From: Candidatus Gastranaerophilales bacterium
GTDB taxonomy: Bacteria > Cyanobacteriota > Vampirovibrionia > Gastranaerophilales > Gastranaerophilaceae
Reading direction: 5' to 3'
Assembly (NCBI GenBank): GCA_944322545.1
Contig: CALUPF010000028.1
Location: 1-64,000, forward strand
Length of the DNA: 64,000 nt
Part shown: positions 1 to 7,618 of the stretch, piece by piece
How positions within the stretch are numbered: position 1 is the first letter of the stretch
Layout of the letters: each line of letters opens with the position of its first letter
Translations under genes and position numbers: made by a program
Notes under the pieces: generated by a model
Databases searched by the model: none
What the model was told of the DNA's origin: nothing
Seen by the model: the letters and a program-made list of their open reading frames with translations, nothing else

Positions 1-278
1 AATAACCTACTTTCTATTTACTAACACGTAAAAATAATAACTTCTACACTACCTATGTTTATATAAACAAAAACAGAATTAGAAAATTGCTTTTTATGTG
101 TATGAAATATTAAAAAATGTTAACAAGGTTGTGTTAAGGTTTGGTTTTTGCGGTTACTGCATTAGTGAGCTGTCGTTTGTTTTTATTATTTTTCTGGTGC
201 CAAATAGAAACACAGACTATTTTTTATCAAATAGTCTGTGTTAAAAAATGTTGTTATGTAGTTATTTTAGACTTTTAC
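1..278. other. intergenic region at left window edge
   Basis: I see no convincing coding sequence here. The only clear structure is the hairpin at 209-242 described separately. The short reading frames lack a ribosome binding site and look like noise in AT-rich DNA. Confidence 0.6.
209..242 (-). terminator. hairpin, likely terminator of the HEMGH membrane-protein gene
   Basis: A perfect 14-bp inverted repeat (209-222 with 229-242) leaves a 6-nt loop about 37 nt beyond the stop of the minus-strand gene. The U-tract on the minus strand is weak, so it may be a poor terminator or a 3' stabilising hairpin. Confidence 0.5.
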
Positions 279-1172
279 TTAAGCATTTTTTTCAGGTTTT
301 TTGATTCCTTCAGAAATCATATTTCCTAAGCCGATTGCTCCACTTAAAAGAGCTGCCGTTAAAGCGTAAGTTCCGAATGCTTTTGTGTAATTTTTTGCCA
401 ATTTAGAAACTTGTTGAGGATTCAAATAATTTTTTGCAATTTTTATACCCTTAACAGAAGCAGCTGCTTCTTCAACTAACATAGGTATATATGTAGCAAG
501 AGCTATTTTTCCTGCGTTGTTTTTAACAAAATCTTTTGTTTTTTCCCAAGCTGATTTTGGATGATCTGCAGATTCGGGTTTGACTTTGTGGAAAAGACTT
601 GCAATGAATAAGCCAATTCCAAGAACAGGAACACCTGCATATGTCAACACTCTTGCTTTTTGTAAGAATTTAAAAAACTTAGATGAATTATGATTCAAGG
701 CGTGGCCCATTTCATGGAATACTCCTGAATATGCACCTTTTTCACCTATGTAGATTTTGTTGTTTGGGCTTGAAAATGCTGCATTTCCGCCCCAAGCAAA
801 AACTTGAGCAACTTTATTTGCCATTTTTTCTCCAAATGGCTCTTTTTTAGAGAGTTTTGCCAATTCTTCAGCAACTTCAGCTGCATTTTCTTTATTTACA
901 TATTTTATTTTTACGCCTTTTGAAGCAAGGCCTGTTTTTTCAAGTGCATCAGAAGCATATCTTTTTATGTTTTCCAATGTGTCAACTTCTGGCATTAATG
1001 CTTGCATTGTTGATGCTGCTTTTTCGAGTTTTTGTGGTGTTACTTTGCTGAAAGAATCATAAAAAACGTAAGCAGATGGGGCAGTTGCTATTGCTGCTCC
1101 GAGCATTCCTGACATAACTCTGTTCTTTTTTGAGGGTTGCCAACTTTGTTGTTGAACACTTTGTACTTCCAT
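279..1172 (-). CDS. membrane protein with HExxH (HEMGH) motif, putative zinc metallopeptidase
   Basis: Protein of 297 residues that I cannot assign to a named family. What is visible: a central FHEMGHALNH segment, which fits the HExxH zinc-binding signature of gluzincin/metzincin-type peptidases, followed by three or more hydrophobic stretches including one near the C-terminus and one near the N-terminus. It may be membrane-anchored with the motif near the bilayer. The start is taken as the ATG at 1172, with AGGA 7 nt upstream; an in-frame GTG two codons earlier is less well placed. It is transcribed alone, divergent from gpmI, and followed by a hairpin. Whether it is catalytic is inference: a third zinc ligand is not obvious. 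Confidence 0.7.
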   Translation of the reverse strand: MEVQSVQQQSWQPSKKNRVMSGMLGAAIATAPSAYVFYDSFSKVTPQKLEKAASTMQALMPEVDTLENIKRYASDALEKTGLASKGVKIKYVNKENAAEVAEELAKLSKKEPFGEKMANKVAQVFAWGGNAAFSSPNNKIYIGEKGAYSGVFHEMGHALNHNSSKFFKFLQKARVLTYAGVPVLGIGLFIASLFHKVKPESADHPKSAWEKTKDFVKNNAGKIALATYIPMLVEEAAASVKGIKIAKNYLNPQQVSKLAKNYTKAFGTYALTAALLSGAIGLGNMISEGIKKPEKNA

Positions 1173-1317
1173 TTTCACTTCCTATAAATTAACTTACACA
1201 TCTTCATAAAAACATGTAAATAAAAAAAATTGCTACTAAATTTTTATTTAGCAAAGATAATATTAATATAGCTTAATAAGAAGCAATGAATTTTAAAAGA
1301 TAAAGGGACGATGAATT

Positions 1318-2850
1318 ATGACAGAAAACAAAAGAGTGATACTTTGTATCATGGATGGCTGGGGATTGAATAACGATTGTTCTAAAAATGCTGTATGTTC
1401 AGCTAAAACCCCAAATTTTGACAGTTTAAAACAAAATGAAAAATACACAACTATTAATGCTTCAGGTGAATATGTAGGTTTGCCTGATGGTCAAATGGGT
1501 AACTCTGAGGTAGGTCACTTAAATTTGGGTGCAGGTAGAGTTGTATATCAAGATTTGACAAGAATCAACAAAGCAATAAGAGAAGGTTCATTCTTTGAAA
1601 ATAAAGCTTTAAATGAAGCAATTGAACACGTTAAAAAGAATGATTCTGCTTTACATCTATATGGTCTTGTTTCAACTGGTGGTGTACACAGTTCATTTAA
1701 TCACGTTAAAGCATTGGTTAAATTGGCTGCTGAAAAAGGCTTGAAAAAAGTTTATGTACACGCATTTTTGGATGGAAGAGATACACCTCCAAAAAGTGCT
1801 GTTAATTTCCTAGCAGAGTTAGAAGAAGAGCTTAAAAAATATGGTCTTCCTCAAATTGCTACAATTTCTGGCAGATATTGGGCAATGGATAGAGATAATC
1901 GTTGGGAAAGAGTTGAAAAAGCTTATAATGCGCTTTTATTTGGAGAAGGTGAAAAAGCTAAAAATTCTGCAGAAGCAATCAATGCGTCTTATGCAAAAGA
2001 TGTAACTGATGAATTCGTTGAACCTACAATCACAAACGATGATCCAGATTCAAGAATCAAAGATAATGATTCAATCATTTTCTTCAATTACAGACCTGAC
2101 AGAGCTAGAGAAATCACAAGAGCTATGACTTTCGAAGATTTTGATGGTTTTGCAAGAAAAGCTAGAAGAAACAATTTGTTCTATGTTTGTTTCACTCAAT
2201 ATGATGAAACATTCCCTTTAACAATTGCGTTCCCACCTGAAAAACTTACAAATATTTTAGGTGATGTTTTAGACGAAAACGGAATCAAACAATTCAGAAC
2301 TGCTGAAACTGAAAAATATGCTCACATTACATTTTTCTTCAATGGTGGTGAAGAAAAATCAGGCAAATTAGAAACTCGTGCATTAGTAGCATCTCCAAAG
2401 GTTGCAACTTATGATATGCAGCCTGAAATGAGTGCAAACGAAGTTTGTGAAAATGTATTGAAGGCTTTAAAAGATCCACAATACGGTTTCATTTTGGTTA
2501 ACTTCGCTAACCCAGATATGGTTGGTCATACAGGCGTTTTTGAAGCTGCGGTGAAAGCTTGTGAAACAGTAGATGCTTGTGTTGGCAAAATTGCTCAAGC
2601 TGCGAAAGAAAATGGTGTGATTATGCTTCTTACAGCTGATCATGGTAATGCAGAAAAAATGGAAGATGAAAAAACGCACGCTCCATTTACTGCGCATACA
2701 ACAAACCCTGTTCCATTTATGTTAATTAATGGAAACAATGCTTATGAGCTTAAAGAAACAGGAGCATTGTGTGATGTTGCTCCAACAATTCTTGAGCTTT
2801 TAGGTATTAAAAAACCTGCTGAAATGACAGGTGAATCTTTGATAAAATAA
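1318..2850 (+). CDS. gpmI: 2,3-bisphosphoglycerate-independent phosphoglycerate mutase
   Basis: Interconverts 3- and 2-phosphoglycerate in glycolysis/gluconeogenesis in the cytoplasm, using two metal ions and a phosphoserine intermediate. The 510 residues match the family length. Visible motifs are the metal-binding MDGWG (Asp13), the nucleophile serine in GNSEVGH (Ser63), the HAFLDGRDTPP substrate segment, and a C-terminal metal site in TADHGNAE. The start ATG has AAAGGGA 9 nt upstream; an overlapping ATG at 1311 is in another frame. It is monocistronic and ends at a strong terminator. Nothing is unusual in the sequence. Confidence 0.97.
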   Translation: MTENKRVILCIMDGWGLNNDCSKNAVCSAKTPNFDSLKQNEKYTTINASGEYVGLPDGQMGNSEVGHLNLGAGRVVYQDLTRINKAIREGSFFENKALNEAIEHVKKNDSALHLYGLVSTGGVHSSFNHVKALVKLAAEKGLKKVYVHAFLDGRDTPPKSAVNFLAELEEELKKYGLPQIATISGRYWAMDRDNRWERVEKAYNALLFGEGEKAKNSAEAINASYAKDVTDEFVEPTITNDDPDSRIKDNDSIIFFNYRPDRAREITRAMTFEDFDGFARKARRNNLFYVCFTQYDETFPLTIAFPPEKLTNILGDVLDENGIKQFRTAETEKYAHITFFFNGGEEKSGKLETRALVASPKVATYDMQPEMSANEVCENVLKALKDPQYGFILVNFANPDMVGHTGVFEAAVKACETVDACVGKIAQAAKENGVIMLLTADHGNAEKMEDEKTHAPFTAHTTNPVPFMLINGNNAYELKETGALCDVAPTILELLGIKKPAEMTGESLIK

Positions 2851-2880
2851 CTTTATTAATAATTGTAAAGTTTACAATAA

Positions 2881-2912
2881 AAAGTGTCAAAATATTTTAT
2901 TTTGGCACTTTT
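2881..2912 (+). terminator. rho-independent terminator after gpmI
   Basis: Arms 2881-2894 and 2898-2911 form a 14-bp stem with one G-U pair and a 3-nt loop, ending in a short T-run. It separates gpmI from the next small gene. Confidence 0.85.
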
Positions 2913-2962
2913 ACTCTCACACAAGGTGCAAAACACCGTTTTAAAGACAAAAGGAGAAAGAA

Positions 2963-3262
2963 ATGACAATTAACAGAGTTGCTGCACAGCAAATTATCAA
3001 AAAAGTACCTACAAAATTAAGAGATGCTGCAAGAGCAGAAAGAAAAGTAATCATAAATGAATCTAAAAAAGATCCTATTGGAACTTCTATAAAAGCTGCA
3101 CATGGTCAATTTGATTTTGTTAACAATGAAAAATTAAAAAATATGTTAGCTGACTTGAATAAAAAATTATCAGCAGATAAATTTGTAAGTCCTAGACAAC
3201 CTATTACTAGAACATCTACTCCTGAAGTAGAAGTTGTAAAAGCTAGTTCAATATTAGGATAG
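2963..3262 (+). CDS. small conserved-looking protein of unknown function
   Basis: A 99-residue basic protein not recognised as any family. It is rich in Lys, Ala and Arg, is predicted helical through about residue 75, ends in a Pro/Thr-rich stretch, and has no membrane segment or signal peptide. The start ATG follows a good AAGGAGA Shine-Dalgarno. The gene sits between two strong terminators, so it is a single-gene transcription unit, which supports it being real despite its size. A nucleic-acid-binding or structural role would be guesswork. Confidence 0.7.
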   Translation: MTINRVAAQQIIKKVPTKLRDAARAERKVIINESKKDPIGTSIKAAHGQFDFVNNEKLKNMLADLNKKLSADKFVSPRQPITRTSTPEVEVVKASSILG

Positions 3263-3293
3263 TTATATATAAATATTTGTAAAAAAAACTGTT

Positions 3294-3327
3294 AAAAGCG
3301 TCAAAAAATTTTTTTTTGACGCTTTTT
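3294..3327 (+). terminator. rho-independent terminator
   Basis: A perfect 15-bp stem (3294-3308 with 3312-3326) with core GCGTC/GACGC and a T-rich 3' arm, directly after the 99-residue gene. Confidence 0.85.
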
Positions 3328-3372
3328 GTCTATGATTAATCAGTTATTATTTCTGCAAAAAGGAGGTCTTGA

Positions 3373-3642
3373 ATGTTTGGCGTTTGTAAATCTTCAATTT
3401 TTATTCCATCGGCTCAAGAGGTTGATAGAGCAGCAAAAGTCGCTATAGAAAATATTTCAAAGCAATTAGAAAAAATGCCACCCATGAAAAAAGCGGCTAG
3501 TGCTCTTGATAATTTTCCTTGGATTTATAATAATCTTGCTGATTTTAAGCCTCATATTTTGGGTCAAACTAATACCCCAAAAGCAATCTTGAAAGAAATG
3601 GTTTCTAATTTTGCTGCAAATACATACAAAAATGTTGGTTAA
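3373..3642 (+). CDS. small protein of unknown function
   Basis: An 89-residue protein with no family that I recognise. It has an N-terminal hydrophobic patch with one cysteine (Cys5), a Lys/Ala-rich helical middle and no clear membrane segment. The start is well supported by AAAAGGAGG about 8 nt upstream. It stands alone between the preceding terminator and the acsD promoter at 3651-3679. No function can be proposed from the sequence. Confidence 0.65.
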   Translation: MFGVCKSSIFIPSAQEVDRAAKVAIENISKQLEKMPPMKKAASALDNFPWIYNNLADFKPHILGQTNTPKAILKEMVSNFAANTYKNVG

Positions 3643-3650
3643 ATACAAAT

Positions 3651-3679
3651 TTGACAATAAAGTATATACTTTTTAAGAT
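3651..3679 (+). promoter_or_regulatory. sigma70-type promoter of acsDC, predicting a leaderless mRNA
   Basis: TTGACA (3651-3656), 17-nt spacer, TAAGAT (3674-3679). A start site 7 nt beyond the -10 would be 3686, the A of the acsD ATG. No Shine-Dalgarno precedes that ATG. Confidence 0.65.
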
Positions 3680-3685
3680 AAGTCT

Positions 3686-4534
3686 ATGAATAATTTAGAC
3701 TTATCTTTTTCGTGTAAAGAAAAAATTAGAAAAACGGAGTTTGCAGGACTTAGCTTAGGTGGAGATTCATCTGTTCCGTTTGTTAATGAAAACGGTAATG
3801 AAACAAAGCCATTGATAGCTTTAGAATTTTTATATTCTTCAAAAGATTTGATTGATAATCTTCAAAAAGAAAATAAAGCTGATATTATCTCTATCAAATT
3901 TGATATCTTAGAAGACGAGTTAGAAAACAAACTCGAAGAAATAAAAAAGTTTTTAACGGAACAAAAGGAGTTAATCTCAAAGAAACCTTTGATTTTAAGG
4001 GGCGCAAATAATAACGAGATTGATAAAAAGCTAATTCCTGTTTTGTGTGAATTTGCTCCAAATGAGTCAATAATAGCTTTTGCTGATGAAATGACTTATG
4101 AAGGGATTGTTCCTTTTGTATTGAAACATAATCATATACTTGTTTTAAGAACGCCTATTGATATAAATTTGGCTAAAGAACTTAATATATTGACGACGGA
4201 TAAGGGCTTGAGTCCTGAAAGAATTTTAATTGACCCTGATATGGGAGGCCTTGGATACGGTTTGGATTATGGATATAGCATAATCGAAAGAATCAGACAG
4301 GCTGCTTTTGAAGGGGACAAAATGCTTAATATGCCTATCATTGCTTTTATCGGTGAAGAATCTTACAGAGCGAAAGAGGCTAAATCTGATACGTTTTCTG
4401 AAAACTGGGGTAAGTTTGATGAAAGAAGCGTTATGTGGGAGATTTCAGGGGCTTGTGCAATGATTAGTGCCGGTGCAAATATCGTTGTGCTTTGGAATCC
4501 GAAAAGCGTTGAAGTTTTGAAGGGAATGTTTTAA
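3686..4534 (+). CDS. acsD: corrinoid iron-sulfur protein small subunit (AcsD/CdhD-like)
   Basis: Small subunit of the corrinoid Fe-S protein, a TIM-barrel that pairs with AcsC and carries methyl groups on cobalamin between methyltetrahydrofolate methyltransferase and acetyl-CoA synthase in the Wood-Ljungdahl pathway. The C-terminal half is diagnostic: GGLGYGLDYGYSIIERIR, GDKMLNMP, YRAKEAK and a WE...AGA segment align with known AcsD. At 282 residues it is somewhat shorter than typical (about 310-320). No acsA, acsB or acsE lies nearby. The stop overlaps the acsC start by one base (TAATG), so the two are translationally coupled. A promoter lies directly upstream and no ribosome binding site is visible. 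Confidence 0.85.
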   Translation: MNNLDLSFSCKEKIRKTEFAGLSLGGDSSVPFVNENGNETKPLIALEFLYSSKDLIDNLQKENKADIISIKFDILEDELENKLEEIKKFLTEQKELISKKPLILRGANNNEIDKKLIPVLCEFAPNESIIAFADEMTYEGIVPFVLKHNHILVLRTPIDINLAKELNILTTDKGLSPERILIDPDMGGLGYGLDYGYSIIERIRQAAFEGDKMLNMPIIAFIGEESYRAKEAKSDTFSENWGKFDERSVMWEISGACAMISAGANIVVLWNPKSVEVLKGMF

Positions 4535-5748
4535 TGGAGCTTACTGGATTACAAATTTTTAAATACCTACCTGCTGCAAAAAAAGCAGAAGGGACAAATT
4601 GCAAAAAATGTGGTTGTCCTACTTGTATGGCGTTTGCTTTGAAACTTGCTAAAAAACAGGTGGATATTGAAAAATGTCCTAATGTTCCTGATGAGTTAAA
4701 AGAAATATTTAGCGAAGCTTCAAAAGTTCAACAACATGAAATTAATCTTGGCTTTGGCGTAAAAGTTGGTGGTGAAACTGTTATGTTTCGTCATGATAAA
4801 ACCTTTGTTAATAAAACAGCAATCGCTATTGAGCTAGATTGTTCAGATAAGGATTTTGATAAAAAAATAGAAAAAATTAAAAACTATGAAATTGAAAGAA
4901 TTGGCGAAAAATTCAAGATAGACGTTGTTTATTTGACAGGTGTTCCTTCTGATTCACAACAAAAAAAACTTGAGGAATTAAAAGACAAATTAATTCCTGT
5001 TTTAAAAAGTGATGATGAAAGAATTCTTTTAGGCAAAGATTTAGAAGATTTAGAAAAATTGTCTTTAAAAACTGACTTAAAAGAGAAGATTTTAGAGCTT
5101 GAATATAAAAATAGTTCTATTTCTTCAATGATGGAACAATTGACTTATTTAAGACGAGCTGCAATCTTGAAGCGTCATGAGCCATTGACTTGGCCTGTTA
5201 TGGTTAAATTGTCAAAAGATTCTGATGTTTTTAAAACTTGTGCGGCTGCATCTTTTTTGATTTGCAGATATGCTAATATAATTGTTTTGCCTGAGTTTAA
5301 TGAGGCTTTGTTATCAACCTTGTTTACTTTAAGACAAAATATTTATACAAACCCTCAAAAGCCTTTGCAGGTAGAAGCTAAAGTATACGAATTTAATGAA
5401 CCAGATAAAAATTCTCCTGTATTTTTGACAACGAATTTTGCTTTGACTTATTTTGCCGTGGCAGGCGAATTAGAGTCATTGCCTTTTGGGTCATATTTGG
5501 TTGTGACACCTGCTGATGGTATGAGTGTTTTGACAGCTTGGTCTGCTGACAAATTTACGTCTGATATGGTAGCTAAGTCTGTTAAAAACTTTGATCTTAT
5601 AAATAAGGTCGATACTAGAGAGATAATTATCCCAGGGCTTTTATCTCATATGCAGGAAGAGTTGCAAGAAGCTATGCCTGAATGGAAAATAGTTGTTGGC
5701 ACAATTGAAGCGTGTCAAATTCCTGAATTTATAAAAAACAGAGATTAA
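4534..5748 (+). CDS. acsC: corrinoid iron-sulfur protein large subunit (AcsC/CdhE-like)
   Basis: Large subunit of the corrinoid Fe-S protein. The N-terminal domain has Cys23-X2-Cys26-X4-Cys31-X16-Cys48, exactly the spacing that binds the [4Fe-4S] cluster used for reductive activation of cobalt. The middle is TIM-barrel-like. The C-terminal part (IIPGLLSHMQEELQEAMP through VGTIEA) matches the cobalamin-binding domain of AcsC. The 404 residues are slightly short of the usual 440-450. It forms a two-gene operon with acsD. With no CO dehydrogenase/acetyl-CoA synthase genes alongside, the methyl acceptor is unclear; a folate-independent methionine synthase is one possibility (inference). Confidence 0.87.
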   Translation: MELTGLQIFKYLPAAKKAEGTNCKKCGCPTCMAFALKLAKKQVDIEKCPNVPDELKEIFSEASKVQQHEINLGFGVKVGGETVMFRHDKTFVNKTAIAIELDCSDKDFDKKIEKIKNYEIERIGEKFKIDVVYLTGVPSDSQQKKLEELKDKLIPVLKSDDERILLGKDLEDLEKLSLKTDLKEKILELEYKNSSISSMMEQLTYLRRAAILKRHEPLTWPVMVKLSKDSDVFKTCAAASFLICRYANIIVLPEFNEALLSTLFTLRQNIYTNPQKPLQVEAKVYEFNEPDKNSPVFLTTNFALTYFAVAGELESLPFGSYLVVTPADGMSVLTAWSADKFTSDMVAKSVKNFDLINKVDTREIIIPGLLSHMQEELQEAMPEWKIVVGTIEACQIPEFIKNRD

Positions 5749-5755
5749 TTTTTTG

Positions 5756-6604
5756 TTAGTTGTTTTCTGTTAGTTTTCTATATGCTTGTGAGTTTATTTC
5801 ACCACCAATAAGCATAATTAATGATGTGTAATACAACCAAACCATAAGCATTACAAACGCCCCAATTGAACCATACACTCTGTTATAGGTGTGTAAGTTG
5901 TTGATGTATATAGAAAAACACCAAGAACCAAACATCCAGCAAAATGAGAAAAACAAAGAACCAGGCAATGCTGCTTTGCTTTTGATTCTGTCAGAACCTT
6001 CTGCAGCAGGTAAAAGGTAATAGTTTAGATAAGCCATCACATATAAAGCGATGAAAGAAACAAACCATCTGCTTATTAATAACACATTTATAAAAAGATC
6101 TGAAAGATGAACGAAATTCAACACAACCTGAAGAATTATTTTGCCAAAGATAATCAGGTTAATTGTAATGAACATAACAAAAATATTCACAAAAACCATA
6201 AGAATTGAAATAGCTCTTGTTGTAATAAGATTTCTGTGTTCATCAATTCCTAAGGCTCTATTCAAACCTTTTATGATTACAAAAATTGCGTTTGAGGATA
6301 AAAACACAGTAACTACAAAACCGAATACAGCAACAATCCCACCGTGTTGGAAAATCATTACTTCATTCAATACTTCCTTTATCAAATTAACAGAATCAGT
6401 TGGTGCAACTGTTTCTAAAAAATGAATTATAGGCATAAAAAGTGACTTTTTTCCTAAAAGAGTAAAAAATGACATCATAAAAAGCATAAAAGGGAAAATT
6501 CCGATAGCAAACCAGAACCCCATTTCAGCTGCCATTCCTAAAAAATCATCAATTATAATTCTGTTAATAAGATTACAGAAATACTTTTTTATCCCATCTA
6601 TCAT
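5756..6604 (-). CDS. YihY/BrkB-family inner-membrane protein
   Basis: A 282-residue polytopic membrane protein of the YihY/virulence factor BrkB family. Seen: about six hydrophobic segments, an N-terminal FLGMAAEMGFWFAIGIFPF region typical of the family, and the C-terminal signature YGSIGAFVMLMVWLYYTSL followed by GGEINSQ. The biochemical role of the family is unsettled (envelope function has been suggested). The start ATG overlaps the nrnA stop by 4 bases (ATGA), so the two are translated as a coupled pair. It converges on acsC with only 7 nt between the stops and no obvious terminator. Confidence 0.9.
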   Translation of the reverse strand: MIDGIKKYFCNLINRIIIDDFLGMAAEMGFWFAIGIFPFMLFMMSFFTLLGKKSLFMPIIHFLETVAPTDSVNLIKEVLNEVMIFQHGGIVAVFGFVVTVFLSSNAIFVIIKGLNRALGIDEHRNLITTRAISILMVFVNIFVMFITINLIIFGKIILQVVLNFVHLSDLFINVLLISRWFVSFIALYVMAYLNYYLLPAAEGSDRIKSKAALPGSLFFSFCWMFGSWCFSIYINNLHTYNRVYGSIGAFVMLMVWLYYTSLIMLIGGEINSQAYRKLTENN

Positions 6605-7563
6605 AAGTGTTTTTTTATCTCTTCAATCATTTTGTCACAAGCTATATTAAGAGGCTTGTGTATTGTGCATCCAGCTGCAAATGTGTGACCGCCGCCATTA
6701 AAAGCCGAAGCTATTTCACTGACATCAACTGTTTTGCTTCTCAAACTAGCTTTTGTTGTGTTTTCGTCAACCTCTTTCAACACAAAAGAAATTTCTGTTG
6801 TGTTAATTCTTCTCAACGCTTCAACTATACCTTCTGTATGGTCATTTTGCGCATTAAACTTTTCGAGATCTTTGTTTGTAATGCAAACATAAGCAACTTT
6901 GTTGTCCTCAATGAATTTTGCATTAAGAAGACAATTCGCCTGCAAAAGAACCATTGGTTTGGGTTTAGACTCATAGCAATAACGAGATATCTCAGCAGGA
7001 TTTGCTCCATATTCAATCATTTTTGACGCTTTTTTAAGAGTTGTTGCTTTTGTATTTTCGAATCTAAATCCGCCTGTGTCAGTTAAAATAGCTGTGTATA
7101 GTGCTTTTGCAGTTTCTGAATCTATTTTTAAATTCAAATCTTCTAAAACGTCGAAAAGCACTTCACCTGCTGATGAAGCATCACCTTTGACGAAATTGAC
7201 GTCGCCATAGTCGTTGTTCGTTTTATGGTGGTCTATGTTCATTTTTACTTTAGCTTTCTCATAAACACTAAGACCATCTACCATTCTGTCTTTTGCTGCT
7301 ATATCAACTGCAATCGCGAGGTCATATACAACATTTTTATCTAAATCTTTTGATGAAACCATTTCATTAATTGAAGGCAAAAAGTGATATATTTCAGGAA
7401 TAATGCCTGAAACAACCATTATTGAATCCTTGTTGAAATTGGTTTTTATAGCTTGATGAAGAGCACTCATTGTTCCTAACGTATCCCCATCAGGGTTAAC
7501 GTGAGAAAAAATGATTATACTTCCAGCCTTTTGTATCGTATCTTTAAATGATTCATAGCCCAT
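6601..7563 (-). CDS. nrnA: DHH/DHHA1 phosphoesterase, NrnA-like nanoRNase/pAp phosphatase
   Basis: Bifunctional oligoribonuclease/pAp phosphatase family: degrades 2-5 nt RNA fragments and dephosphorylates 3'-phosphoadenosine 5'-phosphate using Mn2+. The N-terminal DHH domain shows HVNPDGDTLG, AVDIAAKDR and the hallmark NIDHHKTN. The C-terminal DHHA1 domain ends in FNGGGHTFAAGC. The 320 residues are the expected length. There is no Shine-Dalgarno; TATAAT lies exactly 6 nt upstream of the ATG (7570-7575), suggesting a leaderless transcript. It is the first gene of the nrnA-yihY pair. NrnA versus another DHH phosphoesterase is assigned by overall motif fit. Confidence 0.85.
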   Translation of the reverse strand: MGYESFKDTIQKAGSIIIFSHVNPDGDTLGTMSALHQAIKTNFNKDSIMVVSGIIPEIYHFLPSINEMVSSKDLDKNVVYDLAIAVDIAAKDRMVDGLSVYEKAKVKMNIDHHKTNNDYGDVNFVKGDASSAGEVLFDVLEDLNLKIDSETAKALYTAILTDTGGFRFENTKATTLKKASKMIEYGANPAEISRYCYESKPKPMVLLQANCLLNAKFIEDNKVAYVCITNKDLEKFNAQNDHTEGIVEALRRINTTEISFVLKEVDENTTKASLRSKTVDVSEIASAFNGGGHTFAAGCTIHKPLNIACDKMIEEIKKHL

Positions 7564-7569
7564 ATAGTT

Positions 7570-7575
7570 ATTATA
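7570..7575 (-). promoter_or_regulatory. -10 box of nrnA, 6 nt from the start codon
   Basis: TATAAT on the minus strand followed by 6 nt and the ATG. No convincing -35 at 17 nt. The spacing would put the transcription start at or next to the start codon. Confidence 0.5.
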
Positions 7576-7618
7576 ATATAAAATTAAAATTTGTTAGTTA
7601 TTTAAGAAAAAGGTGATT

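Noticed and set aside
141-329. Short plus-strand open frame at the left edge
   Set aside because: No ribosome binding site; it overlaps the end of the minus-strand gene and its hairpin, and is low-complexity hydrophobic sequence typical of shadow frames.
3686-5748. A complete Wood-Ljungdahl carbon fixation cluster
   Set aside because: Only the two corrinoid protein subunits are present; no CO dehydrogenase, acetyl-CoA synthase or methyltransferase gene is in the window.
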